Shown here one piece after another: positions 1 to 7,523 of a DNA stretch of 64,000 bases. Source of the stretch: Bacillota bacterium. GTDB taxonomy: Bacteria > Bacillota_A > Clostridia > Lachnospirales > Lachnospiraceae. The DNA is taken from positions 62,001-126,000 of the forward strand of contig JAEYMU010000004.1 in NCBI GenBank assembly GCA_023407175.1, given 5' to 3'. A program made the translations under genes and the position numbers. The notes beneath the pieces were generated by a model that ran no database searches, was not told the origin of the DNA, and saw only the letters and a program-made list of their open reading frames with translations. Within the stretch, counting starts at the first letter, position 1. The number at the start of each line of letters is the position of its first letter.

Positions 1-521
1 CTCTTCGTAATCCCGTATTTGATCAGATTTTCTTCCGAAAAATCCTCCTCATCAGCCAGATACCGCCTGCAAAGCTCACCGTATTTGGGCTGCTCCTGCT
101 TTTGTTCCCGCTTTAAGGCCCGCATCAGGCGGGTGCCATCCTCTACCTCAAGATAGATGGGAACCACCCTATCCTTTCCAAAGTATTCCCTTAATTGACC
201 GAAGCTTTCCAGAGTACCCAGCATAAGATAATCCTGATTCTCAAGCTCAATCTGTCCGTCATCAACGGTAAAATAATGCCAGATCCCATGAAGGGTATTG
301 TAGGAACGGTGCTCGATAATTTTATTCTGTTCCTGTAACTGCTTCAGCGTATCCTCATCGACAAAGAAGTATTCCACTCCGTTTTCCTCCGCCTTACGTA
401 TCGGTCTTGTGGTATACATGACTGCCGTCTTCAGCTTAAGCTCCGGTGTCTCAAGGAGTTTCTTATAGACGGTATCCTTGCCTGTTGAGCTTTTCCCTAA
501 TATAATGAATATCCTGCCCAT
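1..521 (-). CDS. Guanylate kinase-like P-loop protein, C-terminus cut by window edge
   Basis: About 173 residues are visible; the C-terminus lies beyond the left edge. The N-terminus reads MGRIFIILGKSSTGKDT, a P-loop (GKSSTGKD, about residues 9-16), followed by a YTTRP motif near residue 40, which in guanylate kinases contacts GMP. The family phosphorylates GMP to GDP in the cytosol. The P-loop differs from the usual GPSGAGKGT, so this may be a divergent paralog rather than the housekeeping Gmk. The start is set by GGGAGGAAGG just before the ATG at 521. It lies 32 nt downstream of the decarboxylase, probably in one operon, an arrangement I recall as common in Clostridia. Confidence 0.75.
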   Translation of the reverse strand, partial: MGRIFIILGKSSTGKDTVYKKLLETPELKLKTAVMYTTRPIRKAEENGVEYFFVDEDTLKQLQEQNKIIEHRSYNTLHGIWHYFTVDDGQIELENQDYLMLGTLESFGQLREYFGKDRVVPIYLEVEDGTRLMRALKREQKQEQPKYGELCRRYLADEEDFSEENLIKYGITK

Positions 522-553
522 TCCTTCCTCCCGATATGGTTTTAGCTTCTATT

Positions 554-1975
554 CTAAAGATCAATTACTTCTATCTTAACCGGGGACTCCTGCGCAAGGC
601 CAGTTATTGTATAACCCTCCTGCATAAGCCACCTGATCTGACCTATCAGCTCCTCATTCAGCTGCTCTCCGGGCACCAGCAGCGGCGAGCCCGGCGGATA
701 CATGCAGACAAGGGCTGCTGATAGCCTGCCGCTGCTCTCCTCCAACCCTACCTGCTTCGTCGGCTGTTGCGTTGCCTCTCCGGGAAGCATAGCCTGCTTA
801 GGGCTGATAGCCATAACCGGCTGTCTGCCTTCCCTGCCTTCCTCCCCAAACTCATCATCGATCTGATAAAGTGCTGTCAGGAGACGGTCAAAGCCTTCCT
901 TTGTATCGCAGATACTGGTCATTCCCAGTACATAATCCGGCGCCTCCATCTCGAAGACCAGATGATACCGCTCATAGAGCAGAGTATGCAGCCTATGTCC
1001 GGACAGCTTCGTATGCCGTACCGATATTATAATTTTGGAGGGGTCCATGATAAAGCCTCCGGACTGCTTATTCAAAAGCCACGGATCAATTACCTTTATA
1101 TGCTTCAGGTCCTTTGTCCGATTGTAAAACTCCTTCAGCCGCTGATCATACAAGTCAAACAGCTCCCGTCCCCGGTCCTCCAGCATATTGATGCAAAGGT
1201 CCATCCCTGCCAGTAAAACATAGGAAGGACTGCTGCTTTCATAGACAGAAAGATAATATTCTATTTTTGAATTCAGACCGGCTTTATTTGAATGCAGCAC
1301 CGCCGTCTGTGTAAAGGCGGGCAACGTCTTGTGAAGACTCTGGATAACAAGATCGGCGCCCTGCTTAACCGCACTCTCAGGAAAGCTTTCATGAAAGCCC
1401 AGATGCGCTCCGTGGGCTTCATCTATCATAAGAAGGGCTCCCTGCCGATGAACGGCCTGTGCAATGGCCCGGATGTCGGAAACCATCCCGTCAAAGGTCG
1501 GGGAGGTAATTACCACAAGTGCAATATCCTTCTCCCTTTCCAGAGCTTCCTCAACGGCCTGCAAAGTGATTCCCCCGGATACGCCCTCCTCCTTTCGGTA
1601 CGTTGGATAGAGATATACCGGCCTGAGCCTATTTACTGCCACCGCATGATATACGGATTTATGGCAGTTGCGCGCCATAAGTATCTTATCTCCCCCGCGG
1701 GCCGCAGCAGATATTCCTGCCAGAATTCCTACTGTACTCCCATTTACCAGCGGAAAGGATTTTCCGGCGCCGTACATGGTGCTGATCCGTTGGGACAGCT
1801 GCTTTAAAATTCCCCTTGCCTGATGAAGATTATCAAAGCCTTCTATCTCCGTTATATCAAGAGCATAGGGATTCCCCATCTTTAGCAGCTCCGTATTACG
1901 TTTATGTCCGGGCATATGAAAGGGGTAGTAGCCCTCATCCTGGTATGCTGTTAATTTATTATAAAGTCCGTCCAA
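554..1975 (-). CDS. Orn/Lys/Arg decarboxylase family PLP enzyme
   Basis: This 473-aa protein looks like a fold-type I PLP amino-acid decarboxylase of the short Clostridia/Bacillus type (SpeA/YaaO-like), acting on arginine, lysine or ornithine in polyamine metabolism. Visible landmarks are FHMPGHK (19-25), the PLP-ring aspartate motif DEAHGAH (185-191), and SLHK with the predicted Schiff-base lysine K216; the C-terminal region follows. The substrate cannot be decided from sequence. The first in-frame codon is a TTG at 1975 with a weak AAAGG upstream; no ATG fits the conserved N-terminus, so I keep the TTG start. It ends 32 nt before the guanylate-kinase-like gene. Confidence 0.88.
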   Translation of the reverse strand: MDGLYNKLTAYQDEGYYPFHMPGHKRNTELLKMGNPYALDITEIEGFDNLHQARGILKQLSQRISTMYGAGKSFPLVNGSTVGILAGISAAARGGDKILMARNCHKSVYHAVAVNRLRPVYLYPTYRKEEGVSGGITLQAVEEALEREKDIALVVITSPTFDGMVSDIRAIAQAVHRQGALLMIDEAHGAHLGFHESFPESAVKQGADLVIQSLHKTLPAFTQTAVLHSNKAGLNSKIEYYLSVYESSSPSYVLLAGMDLCINMLEDRGRELFDLYDQRLKEFYNRTKDLKHIKVIDPWLLNKQSGGFIMDPSKIIISVRHTKLSGHRLHTLLYERYHLVFEMEAPDYVLGMTSICDTKEGFDRLLTALYQIDDEFGEEGREGRQPVMAISPKQAMLPGEATQQPTKQVGLEESSGRLSAALVCMYPPGSPLLVPGEQLNEELIGQIRWLMQEGYTITGLAQESPVKIEVIDL

Positions 1976-1993
1976 TCTAAAACCAAACCTTTC

Positions 1994-3925
1994 TTATCCC
2001 ATATCCTTAAGGGAACTCAACTCGACAGGAGCACCGCACCGTAATGCCTTTTTTTCATATTTTTGCTGATACATTCTGGAATCCGCAATAATCAGGCAGT
2101 CTTCAATTGTGGTGTGCTGATCCGGCTCCGTGATGCTGTAGCCGCAGCTGACAGAAACCTGAAAGCCCAGGTCCGTATTACGGTTAAAGCTGTCCATCCT
2201 TTCCTTAAATTTCTTAAGAAAGCCTTCCATCTTCCGTTCCTCATAATCCATTCCGATTACAACGAATTCGTCCCCTCCGATACGCATGCATATTTCATCA
2301 TCCTCAGCCGCATATTTTAAAGCATCTGCAATAGCCTTGATTGCAATATCGCCGCCGGCATGTCCAAAGCTGTCATTGACTGCTTTCAGCTTATCCATAT
2401 CGGCTGTGAACACCATTAATTTACTCTTTTCTTCCACGCACCGGCTTAAATATTGTTTTCCCAGAACATCCAGCGCCCTGCGGTTATACAAATCCGTCAG
2501 TGCATCCTTGATATTCATATCCTCCAGCTTATATACCAGCCGGTTCAGCTCATTATGAATTCTGATATTCTCCAGTGCATTGCATATATTAATCAGCCAC
2601 CCCTGATAGGTGGGCTTATATACCCCCAGACCCTGAAAGGCAATCGCAGTATAACCAAAGCATACCTCCTGATAATGCAGGATATTAAACAGAAAAACCT
2701 GGGGCTCGCTTTCATAAGCCGAAGGCGGCAGTAAATCGGGCTTTTTAAATTCTTCCCTCCCAAGGACCTTCCCGTTTTTTATGCCAAATTCCATAATCAT
2801 CTCGCTTAGATCATGCTCCGGCAGATTATCCTTGTTATACCTGTCCCAATGCTGATTCAGACACATATAAAAATGGGTGAAGCTCTCATTCATATTTACA
2901 TAGCCTGTCAGCTTATGATCCAGCTCATCAATTGTCTCTACATTGGTAAGCCCAATGGACATAAATGCATTATAGGAAATATCCTTCTCCCTGCTGTCCA
3001 TCTCATTAACAAGCCGGTTGCGCCGCTTTGCTGAAAGCTCACTGTAACGGTTTTGCTTACAGCCGCAGGATTCTCTTATCCTGGTTACCGCATTCATTAT
3101 GGTATTTTGCTGCTGGGCAATCCCTTTTCTTTGCCGGTCTATCTTATCCACCGCCTCAACACCCATTTCCAAAAAGGGCATACCAGTCGTTGTTATAGTC
3201 GGATAGAAATCCTCGGTAAAGCATAGGTTATCACAGCCGGTTACTGCCACATCCTCCGGTACGCTAATTCCTCTCTCCTCCAAAGCATTACATACGGTGA
3301 TTGCCATATAATCATTGGCACATATGATTGCCTCAGGCCATTTTTTCGGATCGGCAAACCAGAGGCGGACAGCTTCCTTGGGCTTTATCTTCCAGAAGTC
3401 CCCGAAATATATACGGTCCTCTTCGATTGGGATACTATACTGGGTAAGAATCCTTTTATAGGCCTCCAGCCTTTGGTAGGATACCGAATTATCCTCCGGC
3501 CCTGTTAAGAAATTGATTCTCCGATAGCCATGCTCCTCTATCATATGGCGTATGATCTCATCCAGAATGGCATCATCATTAATTAATACATTATAAAATT
3601 CCTCATGCCTTTGATTTACGCAGACAACCGGACAATTGCTGTATTTTTTTATATTCCGAAATACTTTTTCAAGCAGTGCTTCCCTGTACCAGATATCGGG
3701 CAGCAGAATAATTCCGTCAAAGGTCTCAAACCAGGGCAAATCGGCAATACTTATTTCCCCTGATTCATATTGCTCCTCCGTATATTCTGAAAAGCAGGTA
3801 AAAAAAGCGACATTATATCCCAACTCCTTTGCTCTCATGCAAATACCCTTGGTCAATGCCCTTTGCGTCTCCTGATGCTCCTGTGTAACAAATACCCCGA
3901 TGGTTCTTCTTTTGTTTCCAAACAT
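1994..3925 (-). CDS. Sugar-receptor (Peripla_BP-like) / GGDEF fusion, predicted diguanylate cyclase
   Basis: A 643-aa soluble fusion. Residues 1 to about 290 resemble the ligand-binding half of LacI/GalR regulators (TIGVFVTQ start; NDYMAITV and AVTGCDNL segments) but without a helix-turn-helix or signal peptide. A conserved CGC motif follows, then an unassigned middle part, then a GGDEF domain with an intact GGDEF at 550-554. The family makes c-di-GMP from two GTP. The nine residues before GGDEF have no RxxD, so the product-inhibition I-site seems absent. AGGAG lies 6 nt before the ATG. A close paralog is directly upstream. Most likely a cytosolic ligand-responsive cyclase; the ligand is unknown. 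Confidence 0.85.
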   Translation of the reverse strand: MFGNKRRTIGVFVTQEHQETQRALTKGICMRAKELGYNVAFFTCFSEYTEEQYESGEISIADLPWFETFDGIILLPDIWYREALLEKVFRNIKKYSNCPVVCVNQRHEEFYNVLINDDAILDEIIRHMIEEHGYRRINFLTGPEDNSVSYQRLEAYKRILTQYSIPIEEDRIYFGDFWKIKPKEAVRLWFADPKKWPEAIICANDYMAITVCNALEERGISVPEDVAVTGCDNLCFTEDFYPTITTTGMPFLEMGVEAVDKIDRQRKGIAQQQNTIMNAVTRIRESCGCKQNRYSELSAKRRNRLVNEMDSREKDISYNAFMSIGLTNVETIDELDHKLTGYVNMNESFTHFYMCLNQHWDRYNKDNLPEHDLSEMIMEFGIKNGKVLGREEFKKPDLLPPSAYESEPQVFLFNILHYQEVCFGYTAIAFQGLGVYKPTYQGWLINICNALENIRIHNELNRLVYKLEDMNIKDALTDLYNRRALDVLGKQYLSRCVEEKSKLMVFTADMDKLKAVNDSFGHAGGDIAIKAIADALKYAAEDDEICMRIGGDEFVVIGMDYEERKMEGFLKKFKERMDSFNRNTDLGFQVSVSCGYSITEPDQHTTIEDCLIIADSRMYQQKYEKKALRCGAPVELSSLKDMG

Positions 3926-4027
3926 ATTAGTCTCCTAATAGTGAATATCCTTCGTTCCAGCTCACACCTGCTACTATACTATATAACAAATTTCCTCGAA
4001 AAACAAGTTTGCCTTAAGAATAATAGT

Positions 4028-4051
4028 TAAGGGGCCGCAGCAGCAACCCCT
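4028..4051 (-). terminator. Weak hairpin between the two receptor-GGDEF genes
   Basis: AAGGGG and CCCCTT can pair across a 12-nt loop. There is no T-tract on either strand, so it may be a processing or attenuation hairpin rather than a terminator. Confidence 0.25.
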
Positions 4052-4067
4052 TTCCTGTGCCAAAATC

Positions 4068-5981
4068 TTAATTGATTAAATTGGCCTTTATGCTTTTTGA
4101 TGTCTTTTCATATTTTTGCTGATACATAAGCGCATCTGCCGAGCTTAGACAGCTCTCGATGGTTGTTCCTTCCTCCGGCAAAATCAGCTTATACCCATAG
4201 CTGACATATACTCCGAAGTCATAGGGTGCCTCTGCATTAAAGCTGTTCAATTCCTCCACAAACCGGTTGATGAATTTACTCATTTTAATCTCATCATAAT
4301 CCATTCCGATCGCCATGAATTCATCTCCGCCAAGACGGATACAGATTTCATCGTCATCGGCAGCCTTCAGTAACGCATTTGCTACTTCCTTCAAAGCAAT
4401 ATCACCATAGGAATGGCCGAATTTGTCATTGATATATTTCAGCCGGTCCATATCCGCAGTAAATACCATCAGCTTTACCTGTTCGGTTCTGCACTGGTTC
4501 AGGCATTTTTTGCCCAGCGTATTAATAACCCGGCGGTTGTAGAGGCCGGTTAAGTCATCCCGGATTGACATATCCTCAAGCCTGTACACCAGGCGGTTTA
4601 ATTCACTGTGAATACGGACATTTTCAAGGGCATTGCTCACATTGATCAGCCAAGCCTGGAAGGTCCGCATATAGGTCTGTGCCTTCTGAAAGCTGATTCC
4701 GATATATCCAAAGACATGCTGCTGGTGATGCAGAGCGGCGAAAAAATAAGCCATCGGGGCATCCTGTGCAAAAACTGCGGGGATCAAGCTTTTCTTTGAG
4801 CATTTTATCTTGGTATAGACGGCCCGGCTCTTTATTCCGATTTCCATCATATACTCCTCATCCTCATAGTTATTCTCCTCTTGCCCATCCTCCTGATACA
4901 GGTCCCAATCATTCAAGAGACACATGCAAAAGCTTGAAAAATTCGTATTCTCATAGATATAGATCCGAAGCTTGTCCACGATCTGATCCAGGCTGGTAAG
5001 CCCGGTCAGGTCCGTTGACATATAGGCATTGCGGGCGATCTCGCTTTGGAGGATTTCCCTTGTGAGAATGTGGTTTCGTCTGCGGTCATTACTTTCATGA
5101 TACCAGTTTCTTTTACAGCCGCAGGAAGCCCGGTACATTGTTATTGTCTTCATATGGGAGCATTTCGGCTGCTCTATTCCGAGAATATGGCGGTGGATCT
5201 TTTCTACGGCCTCCATTCCCATCTCAAGCACTGGCATCCTGGCTGTGGTAATTGACGGGCTGAACTCCGCCGCATCCTCCAGATCGTCACAGCCGGTAAC
5301 AGCGATCTGATCCGGCACCGAAATCCCACGCTCTGCTAAAGCCCTGCATACGGTGATTGCCATGTAGTCATTTGCACAGACGATTGCCTGGGGCTTCTCC
5401 ATATCGCTGTCCAGCCAATAATTCACCGCCTCTATTCCGGCCTGCCGCCACAAATCCCCATAATAAATCCGCCCCTCTTCTACGGGAATATGATATTCCT
5501 CCAATATTCTCCGGTAATTCTCCAGCCGTTTGTCCGTATCCGGAAAGCCCTTGGGCCCCGACAGAAAATTAATCCGTGTAAAGCCGTGCACGGTAATAAA
5601 GTGCCGTATGATTTCATCAAGCACATTGTTGTCATCGATCATTACATTATAAAATTCTTCTATTTCCCTGCGCACACTTACCACAGGGCAGTGACTCCTG
5701 CTTTTGATATTCCTGATATATTCCTTCTTAAGATCGGATAATATCATAATATCGGGTGTTATAATAATCCCGTCCAACTCCTCATAATTCGGAAGCGAAG
5801 CAATATAAGCCTCACCCCTATCATAGGCATCCTGACCAAAGCCCCCGAAATTCGTAAAAAAAGCAACATTATAGTCCAGCATCTGTGCTTTTGTTATAAT
5901 TCCCCGGCTTAGGGTATCCTGATACTCTTCATTTACCTGTGATATAAAAACCCCGATGGTTTTTCTGTTATTGCCAAACAT
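4068..5981 (-). CDS. Paralogous sugar-receptor / GGDEF fusion, predicted diguanylate cyclase
   Basis: This 637-aa protein has the same architecture as its downstream neighbour: a receptor-like N-terminus (MFGNNRKTIGVFISQ), an ASCGCK motif, a divergent central region and a GGDEF domain with GGDEF at 551-555. The I-site RxxD is again missing. The reading frame is open 30 codons further upstream, but the paralog starts at MFGNK and a purine-rich AGGGGGG precedes the matching ATG at 5981, so I start there. The two genes are separated by about 140 nt and clearly arose by tandem duplication. The different central and receptor segments suggest they answer to different ligands or conditions. Confidence 0.84.
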   Translation of the reverse strand: MFGNNRKTIGVFISQVNEEYQDTLSRGIITKAQMLDYNVAFFTNFGGFGQDAYDRGEAYIASLPNYEELDGIIITPDIMILSDLKKEYIRNIKSRSHCPVVSVRREIEEFYNVMIDDNNVLDEIIRHFITVHGFTRINFLSGPKGFPDTDKRLENYRRILEEYHIPVEEGRIYYGDLWRQAGIEAVNYWLDSDMEKPQAIVCANDYMAITVCRALAERGISVPDQIAVTGCDDLEDAAEFSPSITTARMPVLEMGMEAVEKIHRHILGIEQPKCSHMKTITMYRASCGCKRNWYHESNDRRRNHILTREILQSEIARNAYMSTDLTGLTSLDQIVDKLRIYIYENTNFSSFCMCLLNDWDLYQEDGQEENNYEDEEYMMEIGIKSRAVYTKIKCSKKSLIPAVFAQDAPMAYFFAALHHQQHVFGYIGISFQKAQTYMRTFQAWLINVSNALENVRIHSELNRLVYRLEDMSIRDDLTGLYNRRVINTLGKKCLNQCRTEQVKLMVFTADMDRLKYINDKFGHSYGDIALKEVANALLKAADDDEICIRLGGDEFMAIGMDYDEIKMSKFINRFVEELNSFNAEAPYDFGVYVSYGYKLILPEEGTTIESCLSSADALMYQQKYEKTSKSIKANLIN

Positions 5982-6193
5982 GCAAGGCCCCCCTGTTCCA
6001 TGTAAGCCAATCTCTTTTTCGTACATAATCCCAGAGCGTGTCCGAAAACTGCACAATGAATTTTCAGACATGCCCTACCTACAAATATATACTATTTTGT
6101 GCAGAAACACAATATTTTTATCACTTACCGGTCAACGCAAAATGCCGGTATGATATCACCGGCTATTTGCAAATTATTTATAAGTAATATATT

Positions 6194-6853
6194 TTATCCA
6201 AAAATAGCTGTCAGCTCTTTTCTGCTAGCCTCATCCGTGAGAATCAATATTTCATCATCGGGAATGATTTGGGTGTCTCCCTTTGGGATCAGCACCTCAT
6301 CATTACGGGTAATTGAAATAAGCACCGCTTTCTTGGGTATCGCCAGATCCTTAACCGTCTGGTATACGGCCCTTGCATTGCCTGCCACCCTTGTCTGCAC
6401 GATGGAATAGTCTCCCCTGTTCAGCTTCATCAAAGTGAACATATCCTTTAAATCCATTTCCTCGACAATAAAATGTGCCATTAAATCCGCCTGGTTAATC
6501 CCGATATCAATCCCCATCTGACCATTGTAAAGCCACGCATTTTTGGGATTATTGACCCGTGCAACCACCCGCGGCACTCCAAATTCCATTTTGGCAAGGG
6601 TGGATACCACAAGATTTACATGGTCCTCCGCAGTAACCGCAGCAAGTACATCGGCCTTATCTGCTCCCGCCCTTTCCAGCACCTCCGGATCGGAGCCATG
6701 GCCAAGGACAAGTGCCTGGGGAGGAAATTCTTTCTCCAGCTTATGATAATTCTTCTCACGGTATTCGATAATCGTAACCTCATGACCGTTTGCTATTAAT
6801 AAGGAGGCAATGTAGGAGCCTACCTGACCTCCGCCTACAATAATAACCTTCAT
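6194..6853 (-). CDS. TrkA/KtrA-type K+ transport regulatory subunit (RCK_N + RCK_C)
   Basis: A 219-aa cytosolic protein. It has an N-terminal Rossmann domain (VGGGQVGSYIA, about 6-16; IIEYRE with an acidic residue ending strand 2) followed by a C-terminal RCK_C domain from about residue 140. The family binds NAD(H) or ATP, sometimes c-di-AMP, and gates TrkH/KtrB-type potassium translocators. It is the third gene of an operon: P-type ATPase, then a first TrkA-like gene, then this one, 14 nt apart. AAGGAGGAGG precedes the start. No TrkH/KtrB partner is present in the window, which makes the ATPase the nearest possible membrane partner. Confidence 0.85.
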   Translation of the reverse strand: MKVIIVGGGQVGSYIASLLIANGHEVTIIEYREKNYHKLEKEFPPQALVLGHGSDPEVLERAGADKADVLAAVTAEDHVNLVVSTLAKMEFGVPRVVARVNNPKNAWLYNGQMGIDIGINQADLMAHFIVEEMDLKDMFTLMKLNRGDYSIVQTRVAGNARAVYQTVKDLAIPKKAVLISITRNDEVLIPKGDTQIIPDDEILILTDEASRKELTAIFG

Positions 6854-6867
6854 TTTTACCTCCTCCT

Positions 6868-7518
6868 TTACATCAGATCAAGCATCGACTTCAGTCGGTC
6901 GGTTGCCGTATAATTTACCGCCAGATAAAGAATATCCTCAGCCTCCAGAATAGTCCCCAGGGTAGGAATGAAAGCCTTATTGCTCCGGCTAACGGTAACA
7001 ACATTGATTTCACCAATGACCGTAAGCTCATTTACCGTATGGCCCACCAACAGGGAGGGGACTTCTATCCTAACCATGTTAACCATTCCGTTCCCCATCT
7101 CATAGACACTGTCCAGCTGATTATAGGTCAGTATCTCCGTGGCTCTCTCAATTCCCCAGGCGGTTGTGGAAATTGTCTGAATTCCCAGTCTTTTATAGAT
7201 TTCAGCCTTCCTGGAATCATAAAGCCTTGCAATTACCCGGGGAACCCGGTAGATATTCTTTGCCACCCTTGCCACCACGGCGTTGATTTCATCGCTTTCC
7301 GTACAGGCAACTACGGCGTCCACCTTATCAATCTTGGCCTTACTAAGAATATCCCGGTCGAAGCCAAAGCCTATGACCGTCGTTCCCTTAAAATCCTTTC
7401 CCAGGGCTTCGAATGCTTCCGGATCGTTATCAATGGCTGTTACCTGATGTCCCTTCTTGGTTAAATTCAAGGATAGTCCGACACCCATTCGGCCCAATCC
7501 CACAATAATAACTTTCAT
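6868..7518 (-). CDS. TrkA/KtrA-type K+ transport regulatory subunit, first of pair
   Basis: A 216-aa Rossmann plus RCK_C protein: VGLGRMGVGL dinucleotide loop near the N-terminus, AIDND after the second strand, and a C-terminal segment with the SLLVGHTVNEL pattern typical of TrkA_C. Role as for its neighbour: ligand-dependent control of K+ transport. The frame is open three codons upstream to a GTG that overlaps the ATPase stop codon (GTGA), but GAGAGG lies 8 nt before the ATG at 7518, so I place the start there. It is translationally linked to the ATPase gene. The two TrkA-like proteins are divergent from each other, so a heteromeric ring is possible. Confidence 0.84.
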   Translation of the reverse strand: MKVIIVGLGRMGVGLSLNLTKKGHQVTAIDNDPEAFEALGKDFKGTTVIGFGFDRDILSKAKIDKVDAVVACTESDEINAVVARVAKNIYRVPRVIARLYDSRKAEIYKRLGIQTISTTAWGIERATEILTYNQLDSVYEMGNGMVNMVRIEVPSLLVGHTVNELTVIGEINVVTVSRSNKAFIPTLGTILEAEDILYLAVNYTATDRLKSMLDLM

Positions 7519-7523
7519 GACCT

